Assembly: GCA_028023455.1 (NCBI GenBank)
Contig: JAQFVV010000027.1
Coordinates: forward strand, 9,731,845-9,795,844
Direction: 5' to 3'
Source of the DNA: Epiperipatus broadwayi
Taxonomy: Eukaryota > Onychophora > Udeonychophora > Euonychophora > Peripatidae
Length of the DNA stretch: 64,000 nucleotides
The notes below the pieces were generated by a model, which ran no database searches, had not been told where the DNA came from, and saw only the letters and a program-made list of their open reading frames with translations. The position numbers were made by a program, and so were the translations under genes. This document shows, one piece after another, positions 43,863 to 54,308 of the stretch (within the stretch, counting starts at the first letter, position 1; each line of letters begins with the position of its first letter).

Positions 43863-44211
43863 CATTAGATAGGGATTTTATACAACCTTCTCATCCATTG
43901 ATTACCTGTTTACACAGGCAATACTGTATGGAGAGTTTTGCTCTGTTTATCAACAATTAAGCTAGTATAGGAAAATGTGATCATGTATGCTTAATGTTCA
44001 ACACCAACCTGCCTAATAGGATAGTGGTGGCTATGGTTGTAAAAGAGCCAAAGACACCAAAATGTAGGCTAATGAGTTCAACCCATATGACTATATACTA
44101 TTGAGCTTAGATTGAAAATATTTTTTTTTTCAATTTCATTCTCATAGTTTTTAGTTAGGAGATAAAAGGTTGCTAGAGGGTCATACATCCTAAGATCTAG
44201 ATCAGTGCTCT

Positions 44212-44275
44212 CAGATCCAAAGCTCCTCACTGAGAACCACAACCAGAAACTAGTCTGGGGATATTGGATGAGTAG
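44212..44275 (+). ncRNA. Hammerhead-like motif, array unit 3
   Basis: CUGAGA (one base short), ACCACAACCA, GAAACUAGUC ending 44255, UGGGGAUAUUGGAUGAG. Outer and inner stem I strands are both present (GAUCCAAAGCUCCUCA). Confidence 0.5.
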
Positions 44276-44631
44276 GCATTAGATAGGGATTTTACACACC
44301 TTCTCATCCATTGATTACTCTGTTTACACATGAATACTTATGGAGAGTTTTGCCTGTTTATCAACAATTAATGCTAGTATAGGAAAATGTGATCATGTGA
44401 CTTAATGGTTTAACACCAATCCTGCCTAATAGGATAGTGGTGGTATGGTTGTAAAAGAGCCAAAGACACCAAAAGTATGGTGCTGAATGAGTTCAGACCC
44501 ATATACTATATAACTATTGAGCTTAGATTGAAAATATTTTTTGTTTTCAATTTCATTCTCATATTTTGTAGTATAGAGATAAAAAGTGGTTGCTAGAGGG
44601 TCATAGATCCTAAGATCTAGATCAGTGCTCT

Positions 44632-44692
44632 CAGATCCAAACTCCTCACTGAAACACAACCAGAAACTAGTCTGGGGATATTGGAGAGTAGG
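44632..44692 (+). ncRNA. Hammerhead-like motif, array unit 4
   Basis: CUGA followed by a shortened stem II region (AACACAACCA), GAAACUAGUC ending 44672, UGGGGAUAUUGG. The 5' half of the core has lost several bases. Confidence 0.45.
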
Positions 44693-45061
44693 CATTAGAT
44701 AGGGATTTACACAACCTTCTGCACCATTGATTACTCTGTTTACACAGGTGCAATACTGTATGGAGAGTTTTGCTCTGTTTATCAACAATTAATGTCTAGT
44801 ATAGGAAAATGTGATCATGTGATGCTTAATGGTTTAACACCAATCCTGCCTAATAGGATAGTGGTGGTATGGTTGTAAAGAGCCAAAGACACCAAAATGT
44901 ATGGGTGCTGAACTGAGTTCAGACCCATATGACTATATAACTATTGAGCTTAGATTGAAAATATTTTTTGTTTTCAATTTCATTCTCATAGTTTTGTAGT
45001 TAAGTAGAGATAAAAAGTGGTTCTAGAGGGTTGCATTAGATCCTAAGATCTAGATCAGTGC

Positions 45062-45125
45062 TCTCAGATCCAACCCTCACTCAAGCCACAAGCCAGAAAC
45101 TAGTCTGGGGATATTGGATGAGTAG
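45062..45125 (+). ncRNA. Hammerhead-like motif, array unit 5
   Basis: CUGACGA is cut to CUC, but AAGCCACAAGCCAGAAACUA continues and GUC ends at 45105, followed by UGGGGAUAUUGGAUGAG. The fullest 3' half in the array; the core 5' half is missing ~6 bases. Confidence 0.45.
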
Positions 45126-45475
45126 GCATTAGATAGGGATTTTATCACAACCTTCTCATCCATTGATTACTCTGTTTCACAGTCAATCTAGAGAGTTTTG
45201 CTCTGTTTATCAACAATAATCTAGTATAGGAAAATGTGATCATTGATGTTAATGTTTAACACCAACCTGCCTAAAGGATAGTGGTGGCTATGGTGTAAAA
45301 GAGAAAGACACCAAAATTATGGGTGCTGAACTGAGTTCAGACCCATAACTATAAGCTATTGAGCTTAGATTGAAAATATTTTTTGTGTTTCAATTTCATT
45401 CTCATAGTTTTAGTTAAGTAGAGAAAAAGTGGTTGTAGAGGGTGCATTAGATCCAAGACTAGACAGTGTCCAGAC

Positions 45476-45520
45476 CAACTCCTCACTGAACCACAACCAG
45501 AAACTAGTCTGGGGAATTGA
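45476..45520 (+). ncRNA. Hammerhead-like motif, array unit 6
   Basis: CUGA, ACCACAACCA, GAAACUAGUC ending 45509, UGGGGA, then truncated outer stem. In the most eroded part of the array. Confidence 0.4.
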
Positions 45521-45810
45521 GAACATAGATAGGGATTTTACACAACCTTCATCCATTGATTACTCTGTTTACACAGGTGGCAAACTATGGAGAGTTTGCT
45601 CTGTTTATCAACAATAATGCTAGTATAGGAAAATGTGATCATGTGAGCTTAATGGTTTAACACCAATCCTGCCTAAGGATAGTGGCTATGGTGAAAAGAC
45701 CAAGACACCAAGTAGGGGCGAACTGAGTTCAGACCCATAGACAAACATTGACTTAGATGAAATATTTTTGTTTATTTCATTCTCGTTTTAGTAGAGAGAA
45801 AAGTAGAATA

Positions 45811-46079
45811 CCGACACCAACCCCCCCACTCATTTATTATAAATGAAACTAAAATTATAAATAAATACAGTTACATGAAAATACGTTTATTATTGATAAA
45901 TTATAAATGAAACTGCTGGTGAATTTATGTATAAAAATATATGTCTGCAGCAGACCAAGTCAATATTTATGCTAGAAGAATTATATGTAAATCATAAATG
46001 CTTAACTGCAGATTAATAAGATCTAAATAAAATAATAAAATTTATATGTATGAATATACATCCATATTTCAAATTATAA
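45811..46079. other. AT-rich flank of the array
   Basis: GAAACTAAAATTATAAATAA at 45845 repeats a sequence from the array's left side (42735). Otherwise plain. Confidence 0.45.
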
Positions 46080-46490
46080 ATGCTATTAGTTGTCTTCACA
46101 TATTGCACTCTTCTCTGTGAATTAATTAAATAATTAAAAATGTAAATAAAGAACTTGAATTCTTTAATTCCTATTGTACTATTATTGAATGTATACTAAG
46201 ATACACAATGGACTGTAAATAAAATATTTGTTAAATTAAGTGGAACTCTGCATTAGATGCTATTAGTTGTCTTCATTATTCTCTCTGCTGTCTCAATATA
46301 TCACACTCCTCTTTGTGAAGTAACTAAATGATTAAAGATATAAACTGTTAAAGAACTGTTGAGAGAAGGACTTTATTATACTCTCAACAGATTACATTTT
46401 TTAAGTCATCTAAAATGTTATTGGAAGTAGGCCGAAAGGTACAAGGGACTGTCAATGAAATATTTTGTTTGATGGACATTTATTTAAACC
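46080..46490. repeat. Two-copy direct repeat, ~180-220 bp
   Basis: TGCTATTAGTTGTCTTCA begins both copies (46080 and 46258), and both pass through CACTC-TCT-TGTGAA-TAA and end with GGGACTGT-AATGAAATATT-like sequence (46207 and 46448). Confidence 0.6.
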
Positions 46491-46559
46491 TGTTATTAAA
46501 TAAAATGTTTGTTACTTAAAATTAATCTTAGTTATCCAGTTGTTCAATTCTATTTTGTT

Positions 46560-46870
46560 TTTATTGCATCACTCATCATTCAGTGCACTTGTTCATGAGA
46601 ATCTCATGCCTCGTGAGCTACGTCTGGCATAACTAGACCTAAGTAAGTCAGGTTGTAGTGAGATGAAACTCTAGTGGCACCATTTGGAAAACCAAACATA
46701 GAAATGTCTAGATGCTTCCAGCCTCTATGGTGCTACATCCTCTGATGAGCAGGAAATATTGTTGTAGGGGGGTGTTAACATCTGCATTGGGGAATGCCAA
46801 TCAATAGTCCCTTCCTGCAACATGCTCATCAGGAAATTGTTACAACCGAGGTAATAAAGAGGTTGTATGG
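46560..46870. repeat. Unclassified repeat with opposed CTGATGAGC motifs
   Basis: Less AT-rich. CTGATGAGCAGGAA at 46742 (plus) and CTGATGAGCATGTTGCAGGA at 46833 (minus) face each other. Shares blocks with 20920-20985. Function unknown; a ribozyme call was rejected. Confidence 0.4.
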
Positions 46871-47003
46871 TGGTTCAGTTACAATATATATATATATAAC
46901 TGAATATTTGTAAATACAGTAACTAAATAATTAAAAAAAAATTATCCACTTAGGAGCGCTTTCGATTATCCCAGTAATCTGTGTCAACTAAAGCTTTGAA
47001 ATG

Positions 47004-47790
47004 CTAACTTTCCCACAATTCCATGATCTTAATGTTTGCTGCTTGCCTGTTAATTAAGTCATGTTTATATTTGTATATTAGCATAGCCTTCTTTATTTTT
47101 CTTTTATTGTTATTTTTTTCAATTTGAAATATTTTTACATTGTTAAAATTGAAGTCAAAACCATAAACACATGATTTATTATGGTCGTAAAAAACAGATG
47201 CTGAAATATTATCTACTATGCAATTTTGTTTCGATTTCTGAACATGTTTTAATAATAGCAAGTGTTCTTTAGTTCTTTTTTCCAATGTACATCTAGATTC
47301 ACCTATATATCCACTGCCACACCTACATATCCATTTATAAATGACACAATTTTTATTTATAAATGAGGTTTTATCTTTGGAGTTATTTATTAATTTGTAT
47401 AATGTAGGAGGTAAAAAATGCAACATCACATATATCTTTATAAATTTTCCTTATAAACTTAACTTGATAATTTGAAATATATGGGATTGATATCCATATT
47501 TTTTTATTTGCAGGAGAATCAATATTATTATTAAAATTTTTATTTTTATATTTTGTATTAAAATCTCTAATAACATTATATATGTGATTATAACTGTAGC
47601 CAACATTTAACAATTCATTCAAATATATTTCAATATTTTTGTCTTTATCTGATGAATATTTGCAAAGACTATTATTTCTAAATAAGAAGGACTTCAAACC
47701 TGCCATTTTGTGTGACATTGGCACTTTTGATTTATATGGAATATAACCACTTTTTACTATTGGTTTAATGGTCATAAAGTAATCCAGCAT
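47004..47790 (-). pseudogene. Penelope-like element: RT end plus GIY-YIG endonuclease
   Basis: Two overlapping minus frames. 47790-47383 reads HKMAGLKSFLFRNNSLCKYS, GYSYNHIYNVI and WISIPYISNYQVKFIRKIY, the PLE region after the RT palm (I-S-I-P-Y-I is typical). 47429-47004 continues with DKTSFINKNCVIYKWICRCG and SGYIGESRCTLEKRTKEHLL, the GIY-YIG endonuclease (V-I-Y-K-W-x-C-x-C...Y-I-G-E...R...E-H). A single indel near 47400-47429 breaks the join. The RT catalytic palm is absent. GIY-YIG is linked to target cleavage by PLEs. Confidence 0.85.
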
Positions 47791-47793
47791 GCA

Positions 47794-48177
47794 TTGATTT
47801 CTAAAGATAAAACCTCATTTATAAATAAAAATTGTGTCATTTATAAATGGATATGTAGGTGTGGCAGTGGATATATAGGTGAATCAATATGTATGTTGGA
47901 AAAAAGAACTAAAGAACCCTTGCTATTATTAAAACGTGTTCAGAAATCGAAACAAAATTGCATAGTAGATAATACTTCAGCACCTGTTTTTTACGACCAT
48001 AATAAATCATGTGTTTATGGTTTTGACTTCAATTTTAACAGTGTAAAAATATTGCAAATTGAAAAAAATAACAATAAAAAAAAAATAAAGGAGGCTATGC
48101 TAATATACAAATATAAACATGACTTAATTAACAGGCAAGCAGCAAACATTAAGATCACGGAATTGTGGGAAAATTAG
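47794..48177 (+). pseudogene. Penelope-like GIY-YIG endonuclease, inverted copy
   Basis: Open for 127 codons: DKTSFINKNCVIYKWICRCG, SGYIGESICMLEKRTKEPLL, CVYGFDFNFNSVKILQIEKN, YKYKHDLINRQAANIKITEL. It is over 90% the same as the opposite copy at 47429-47004, with H to P in the KEH motif. It lacks any RT part. The frame ends at the PLE 3' end. Confidence 0.85.
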
Positions 48178-48250
48178 CATTTCAAAGCTTTAGTTGACAC
48201 AGATTACTGGGATAATCGAAAGCGCTCCTAAGTGGATAAATTTTTTTTAA

Positions 48251-48496
48251 TTATTTAGTTACTGTATTTACAAATATTCAATTATATAATTACGTATATA
48301 GTTTTAAAAATACAGACATTGACTCAAGTATTAAAAAAAATTTTTTTAGAATATAATAAATGAATTTTCTTATTAGTACTATTATAATAATATCAACAAA
48401 TTAAAAAATCTTTCTTTTTCTTTTCAAAAACTTTATTATTTATATTAATACTGAACATATATATTATACCGGTTACCGTTTACTCTGTTAATATGA
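48251..48496. other. Spacer between PLE palindrome and promoter
   Basis: AT-rich; nothing recognised. Confidence 0.4.
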
Positions 48497-48579
48497 GCAT
48501 GCGCATAAACCGAACATGAGGGAAAATATGGCGATATGCCAGAGTAAGAAGCAATTCAAAACTTTACCGTAACAGTGTT
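48497..48579 (+). promoter_or_regulatory. Putative TATA-less core promoter
   Basis: GCATGCGCAT at 48497-48506 resembles an NRF1 site and AATATGGCG at 48525-48533 resembles the YY1 initiator motif (AANATGGCG) of housekeeping genes. Both lie within 85 bases of the ATG at 48580, and there is no TATA box. Confidence 0.45.
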
Positions 48580-48697
48580 ATGGACACAGAAGATACTTAT
48601 GGAAAGGTTGACTCTTACGTACCTTTGGGGGATGACTCTAAATCAACCCCTCGTGCCACTTACAGAAGGAAATTTAACTCTCCTCCTGAAAGGATAT
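48580..48697 (+). CDS. First coding exon of an unrecognised gene
   Basis: ATG followed by 39 codons plus one base, then a near-consensus donor (GATAT, GTAAGTTC at 48698). The peptide starts MDTEDTYGKVDSYVPLGDDS and continues KSTPRATYRRKFNSPPERI. It is acidic, then basic and proline/serine-rich: a soluble N-terminus, no signal peptide. Codon use and base composition stand out from the surroundings (many G/C third positions). I do not recognise the family. No convincing exon 2 was found in the next kilobases. The upstream NRF1/YY1-like sites support a real gene start. Confidence 0.55.
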
Positions 48698-51003
48698 GTA
48701 AGTTCAAATGATATTAGGGCATGTGTGCCGATAAATAATTATTCATAAAAAAAATAATAAGTATCCTCATGCTAAATAGAGATTTAAGACCCGGTAAGAT
48801 GATTTCCCATTTGCTAGTTCAGCATATTCTTTTCTCAGTTAAAGAGTGGGGATCGGAAAACTCGCATAACTAATTAATAATATAGTTAGAGAAAGTAAAT
48901 GACAAAGAGAATATAAAAAAATTATGGCAGTAGTCGCTTTAGAATTATAATATAAATATTTTATTAACCCATTACCCCATACCATTTATAATATGAATAC
49001 ATTCCCAGATCGATTAAATATATGAAACAAATATTACACTACATAAATCATATTAATAAAACAAAACTATAATCATCAAGAAATACTTAAAGCAATAATT
49101 AGATTAAATAAAGGAAAATTTCTTTCTTGATAAGAAAAATTGATTAAATAACTAATATGTGAGATAGTGATCTGTGGATTATAAATAAACTAAATAAAGG
49201 AAAATTTCTTTCTTAATAAGAAAATAAATCAAATAATTATACGTGAGAGAGAGAGTGATCTGTGGATTATAAGTAAACCCACACACATGCATTATGCAAA
49301 TAAGAAAAAATTAACAAGTTATATACAGGTGTGTTTATGTATGTATGTACACGAGATATATATTTATGAAATGGGTAATAAATTTAAAATAAAATCAACA
49401 CAAAAAAATAGTGTACTTGATAAAGTCTATAAGCTTCATTCTTCTATGGGTTTTGAGTGGGCTATACGTTCATCTACTGCGGCAAGGGCTGAACTTGACT
49501 GCGTTATAAGTTCATAGAATTGATCATCATCACCTTGGTGCTTGAATCTCGGGGTTTACATTCCATTGGGACGGCAGGAGCGGAGTTGGACGGATGTGCT
49601 GAAGTGGCTTTCTACTCCATAGTCATTCTATATACAGGAAAGGGCTTGATGTGCATCTTTAGGCTGGACAACGGATATTACACACTATAAACAGTCTTTT
49701 CTTGTTTTCCTAATTCTAGATTTATTACTGGCTTCAATGGCGTGTTGCAATTAAACTTCCATCGGCATCAACCGAGTATATGGTGGAATAATCATCTGCT
49801 CATTTAGCTTTCCAATAGTTGACTAGATAACTGACGCTACTCAACACCACTTAGTAGTCCGATGTTTAAACCGTTGGCTACTCACTGGTTAACTGCTCGA
49901 ATGTTTATATGAATGACTGCATGAATTAGTATCCATTTGTTTAGAATGACTGAATGCATTTTTAATTAGAGTAAATTCTTCAGATTAGATTGAATCAGAG
50001 TCAGCATGCTTGCTTAAAAGGTTGCAAAACTTTGCGTGGTTCCATTAATAGTGTTAGTTTAACAATAAATTTAGACTCGGGCTTCTAATAAGATTTGTCT
50101 TTGAAAAACAAAAATGAACTGCCTTTCCCCAACTTCAGAACAGATCTATATCTCCTCAATACCCCCTCAATTCATGTATCCCCTCCCAGAAAGAAAAATC
50201 AATTAATTAAATCTTTTTTTGGTTTTACTAATTGTTCTAAGAATTTGATTTCCAATTAGTTTTTTTTTTTAATTTTTTATATCTCCATTCAGATCACATA
50301 TATCACTAATGAAAATTTTAATAAATGATAACATCTTTTTCATTTTTTTCTTTAGTAATTACATTATTACAATCGAAGTTTTAACAAAAATATTTCACTT
50401 AGATTGGGCATTCTTCTCTCCCTGCATTATCGCAAGTTTAATCAAGTTCCTTTTGTCCAGTTGAAATTATTTTAGAATGGACAGGAAATCAGAATGCCTT
50501 TAGGCTTTTCTTAAATTTAAGACAATGACTTGCTCAAATGCAACTGAAGAGAAAAATGACCATTAAAACCTCGATTTTGAAATTATTCTTAAATATTTTT
50601 AATTAACAGTAATATTTAAAATTTTCCTTTTTACATTTTGTAAACACTCAAAAAATATAAATACAGAATAACAATTTGTTAAATAAACGCTGTTTCTTTA
50701 ACAAACAAAAATATTTAAAATTATAATACATTTTGGAGTTATCTTTTTCTTTTTTAAAAAAATAAAAAAACAAAAATCAAAATTGCAAATACATATTTCT
50801 ATGCCTTTAAACATCAGCTTTAAACATATGTATGTGTGAGTTTATATTATCGCCACAGTTCTCTCTCTTAATTTATAACAAATTTTAATTATATAAATAG
50901 TATACCCACCCCCCATTTAATGGCTTTTTACGCATTTTTGACCATTAATTTATCTGACCTTATCTTGTGCTCGGCCACATCAAACGTGCCTGGCACAATA
51001 TAT
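48698..51003 (+). other. Probable first intron, with a GC-richer block
   Basis: Mostly AT-rich. Bases 49430-49900 are less AT-rich and include a 76-codon frame (49287-49514) with no recognisable domain. A good-looking acceptor ends at 49728 (TTGTTTTCCTAATTCTAG), but in the phase left by the 48.6-kb exon it meets a stop after about 11 codons. Two near-identical ~60-bp direct repeats occur at about 49112-49165 and 49200-49275 (GGAAAATTTCTTTCTT, GTGATCTGTGGATTATAA). Confidence 0.35.
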
Positions 51004-54000
51004 ATATATATAATACAATCTCCAATGTTTCAACTGTTTTATATTCTTACAGTCATTTTCAAGGATCTGCAACAATAACAAGAAATACCTATTATAAATA
51101 AAACCTTAATTACATAAAACTTTCATTTTATATTAACATAAACAGTAACAAACATTACTTACACATAATTATATTTTACTTACATCTCCCTCCTCTACTT
51201 ATATTATTACACTTCCCTTTACATTATATAATTACAAATCTTAAAATCATTCAAGAAACTTTTTATACAAATTTAAAACCAACCCTAATTTCAAATTACT
51301 TCCCCCTTTTTAAATCTTATCTAAAAAACCCATCTCAAAACCACATTCCTAAACTATATATTTAAATGTATATGAAACAAATATAAACATCTTTTTAAAA
51401 AAAACTTTAACAATTTATTTAAACCTATTTAAACATTGCATTTTTAATTATACATTATTCTACATTCCTTATCCACTCCATTAATTCTATTTAAAATAGG
51501 ATTACATTTTTTTATATAAAAATATTCTTTTATCATCCTTTCCCTGTAATTAATATTTAATTAGTAATTAATATTAAAATATTGGAAAGGGGTAAAAATT
51601 ACAGGGAAAGGATGATAAAAAAATATTTTTATATAAAAAAAATATAATCCTATTTTAATAACTGAAACACAGGTTTATTATATACCTGTGTCTATATATT
51701 TAATATACAGAGTATATAAGCACAGACTTTCATATGACCATCACTCTCCACTCTATCTCATAACACTGATACACTTGAACACATATATGTCAAAAAAGAT
51801 AAATAATCACCAATATACATAGGTATTTGAGTATTAACTAAGCTATGACATACTACACAACCCACCGGTAGATATAATTGTCGAAGAACCAAAACAATGT
51901 CATGGCAACTGAAACATTGGCATGACTAATCAATAGAAGTGGTCAAAGTGTTTTTGTGGTCACCTTTAAGATTTTAAAATACTTGGGTGAATTCTGGGTA
52001 AATATCTGTCTTTTACCTGCTTGCATTGACCAAGTGAGATGCGTTTTTTTTTACAGTGTTTGATCCGCCATTGTAAGAATTGAATATTTTTTGATTGCTT
52101 ATTTTATATTTTGATCGTTCAACTATTGCTGATTTTATTTACAAATTTTATTAGTAATTTATCAAATTGTATTCTAATTTATCAAATTTTATTACTAATT
52201 TATCAATTGTGTTCCTAATTTATCAAATTTTATTACTAATTTATCTAATTGTATGACTAATTACCATTTATGACTAATTAACCAAAATGTCTAACCCAGA
52301 AAAGGAAAATAAAGCCATATTAAGTTATTGGGACTTACGGTCTTTTCCGAAAAAGAAGCGATTTCAGTATCGCACTATCTCATAAAGGCAATTATTTCTA
52401 GTTAATAATTGAGAACAATTTGCTTTTTTTTTAAAAAAAAATGTAAATAATTAGTTAAATACCATTAAAAATTATCAAGATTATTTATAATACTTATTTT
52501 TGATAATATTTTACTGTAATAACATATTACTTATTAGTCCATTTATTATCGGAGTAAATTATTACTGCGTTTCTAAAATTAAATGTCTCATCTCTGGGAC
52601 TGAAAATTGGAGGGGGGGTTCGAATGATTAGTTAAATATCCCTATCCCTACAAAAAATTGTAATGATTATTTATAATATTCATTTTTTAATAATTTTTTT
52701 ATTATCGTTTTCGTTAAAAATTGTTTTGATTATTTATAATATTCATTTTTGATACTAATTTTTTATCGTAGTAAATTATTAGTTATTATTTCACAATGGC
52801 TTCTAGTCTGAAAATATATATGATTAGTTAATTTTTTTTGTTTTCGGGGTCAAATAATTAGTTAAATATCATTAAAAATTGGGTAATGATTAGAATATCC
52901 ATTTTCGATTTTTTTTTTTTTTTTATCATTTTCAGGGTCAAATGATTAGTTAAATATCATTAAAAATTATAATGATTCTTTATAATATTCATTTTTTGAT
53001 AATTTTTTTTTCATAGTAAATTATTAGTTATTATTTTTTCGCAATGACCAAACATGGTGACGTTCGACATCTTTTTCTTTGCTATTAACTATTGCTATGA
53101 TGTACTACCCCAAAGGCATACTATTCCAATCTTGCGATCTTCAAGGTGACTTCTCCACGTGATCTGTGAGCAAACTTTATCAAGTTTGTTCGCAAATCAC
53201 TAGGAGATGTTATCTTAAAGATTATAAGATTAGAATAGTATGCCTTTGGTGTAGTATGTCATACCTTAGTTAGTACTCAAGTACCTATATATATTTCATG
53301 CTAAACCAGCAATCATCAGTTGGTCCAGATTACTATCTCTACACATATATGCAATAAGTGCTCAGATATATATTAAGACAGCCAATCTCCATACTTTAAT
53401 GGACAGGTTTCAATCTATTTCACACTCCAACTCTTCAACCATCCATCCAATTAAAAATCTGATGATGGAATGCTCAAAGGCCACCCTGAAGATGAGATTC
53501 TTGTCACCCCCATGTTGACCAAAGGTCAATCTGACCCAAGGTGGCCTTTGAGCATTCCATAATTTTCAATTGGATGAATGGTTGAAGAGTTGGAGTAGAT
53601 TGAAGCCTGTCCATTAAAGTATGGAGATTGGCTATCTTAATATATATAGGAGCACTTATTGCATATATATGTAGAGATGGTATACTGGACCAATTGATGA
53701 TTGCTGTTTTAGCATGAATTACGTATATTGGTGATTATTTATCTTTTCGACATATATGTGTTCAAGTGTATCAGTATTATGAGATAGAGTGGAGAGTGAA
53801 GAGTCATATGAAAATCCTATTTTAAATAAAATTAATGGAGTGGATAAGGAATGTAAAATAATGTATAATTAAAAATGGAATGTTTAAACAGGTTTAAGTA
53901 AATTGTTAAAGATTTTTAAAAAAGATATTTATATTTGTTTCATATTCATTTAAAGATATAGTTTAGGAATGTGGTTTTGAGATGGGTTTTTTAGATAAGA

Positions 54001-54308
54001 TTTAAAAAGGGGGAAGTAATTTAAAATTAGGGTTGGTTTTAAATTTGTATAAAAAGTTTCTTGAATGATTTTAAGATTTGTAATTATATCATGTAAAAGG
54101 AAGTATAATAATATAAGTAGAGGATGGAGATGTAAGTAAAATATAATTATGTATAATTAATGTTTGTTACTGTTTATGTTAATATAAAATGAAAGTTTTA
54201 TGTAATTAAGGTTTCATTTATAAATATGTATTTTTTGTTATTGTTGCAGATTCTTGAAAATGACTGTAAGAATATAAAACAGTTGAAATATTGGAGATTG
54301 TATTATAT
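51004..54308. mobile_element. Nested palindromic element, possible PLE-related
   Basis: Outer arms 51004-51505 and 53815-54308 are reverse complements (ending CAGTTGAAATATTGGAGATT). A second pair is about 51730-51820 with 53700-53808. Internal hairpins: 51494-51550/51598-51657, 53098-53165/53170-53262 and 53296-53497/53552-53715. The end motif (TTGAAAATGACTGTAAG... ACAGTTGAAA) resembles PLE terminal stem-loops. No open frame remains. Confidence 0.7.
52120..53045 (+). repeat. Degenerate AT-rich tandem repeats inside the palindrome
   Basis: 52130-52285 repeats a ~28-bp CTAATTTATCAAATTTTATTA unit about five times. 52440-53045 repeats a ~100-150-bp unit with TTAGTTAAATATC, ATTAAAAATT and TTTATAATATTCATTTTT four to five times, with long T runs. 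Confidence 0.6.

Larger units (their letters stand above)
43043..45810 (+). repeat. Tandem array of family A ribozyme units (~6.6 copies)
   Basis: Head-to-tail units of about 390-434 bp. The GAGAGTTTTGCTCTGTTTAT landmark recurs near 43119, 43510, 43933, 44345, 44764, 45191 and 45591. Each unit reads terminal block, GATCATGTGATG, CACCAATCCTGCCTAATAGG, GATAGTGGTGG, CACCAAAATGTATGGGTGCT, GAACTGAGTTCAGACCCATA, GAGCTTAGATTGAAAATATT, GGTTGCATTAGATCCTAAGA, then the ribozyme. Copies differ chiefly by 1-6-base losses rather than substitutions, worst in the last unit, which dissolves into ACCAACCCCCCCACTC. Same order as the dispersed copies. Confidence 0.9.
46930..48250. mobile_element. Large PLE palindrome
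   Basis: The sequence running inward from 46930 (ATCCACTTAGGAGCGCTTTC) is repeated in reverse complement ending at about 48245. Arms about 46930-47390 and 47795-48245 differ by only a few bases by eye. Between the arms lies ~400 bp belonging to the left copy (RT C-terminus). It looks like two PLE copies joined tail-outward. It sits just upstream of the promoter and exon at 48.5 kb. Confidence 0.85.

Noticed and set aside
43043-45810. CRISPR or centromeric satellite
   Set aside because: Units of ~420 bp with no spacer structure, shared with dispersed copies carrying ribozyme motifs; a short local array rather than a satellite block.
46740-46850. Two CTGATGAGC motifs as hammerheads
   Set aside because: No GAAA in the right place and no stem III/C17; the 9-base gap does not leave the required helices.
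49711-49790. Acceptor-bounded block as exon 2 of the 48.6-kb gene
   Set aside because: In the required phase it stops after about 11 codons; no homology recognised.
53455-53480. CTGATGATGG as hammerhead core
   Set aside because: No GAAA and no flanking pairing; it lies in a hairpin arm explained by the palindrome.
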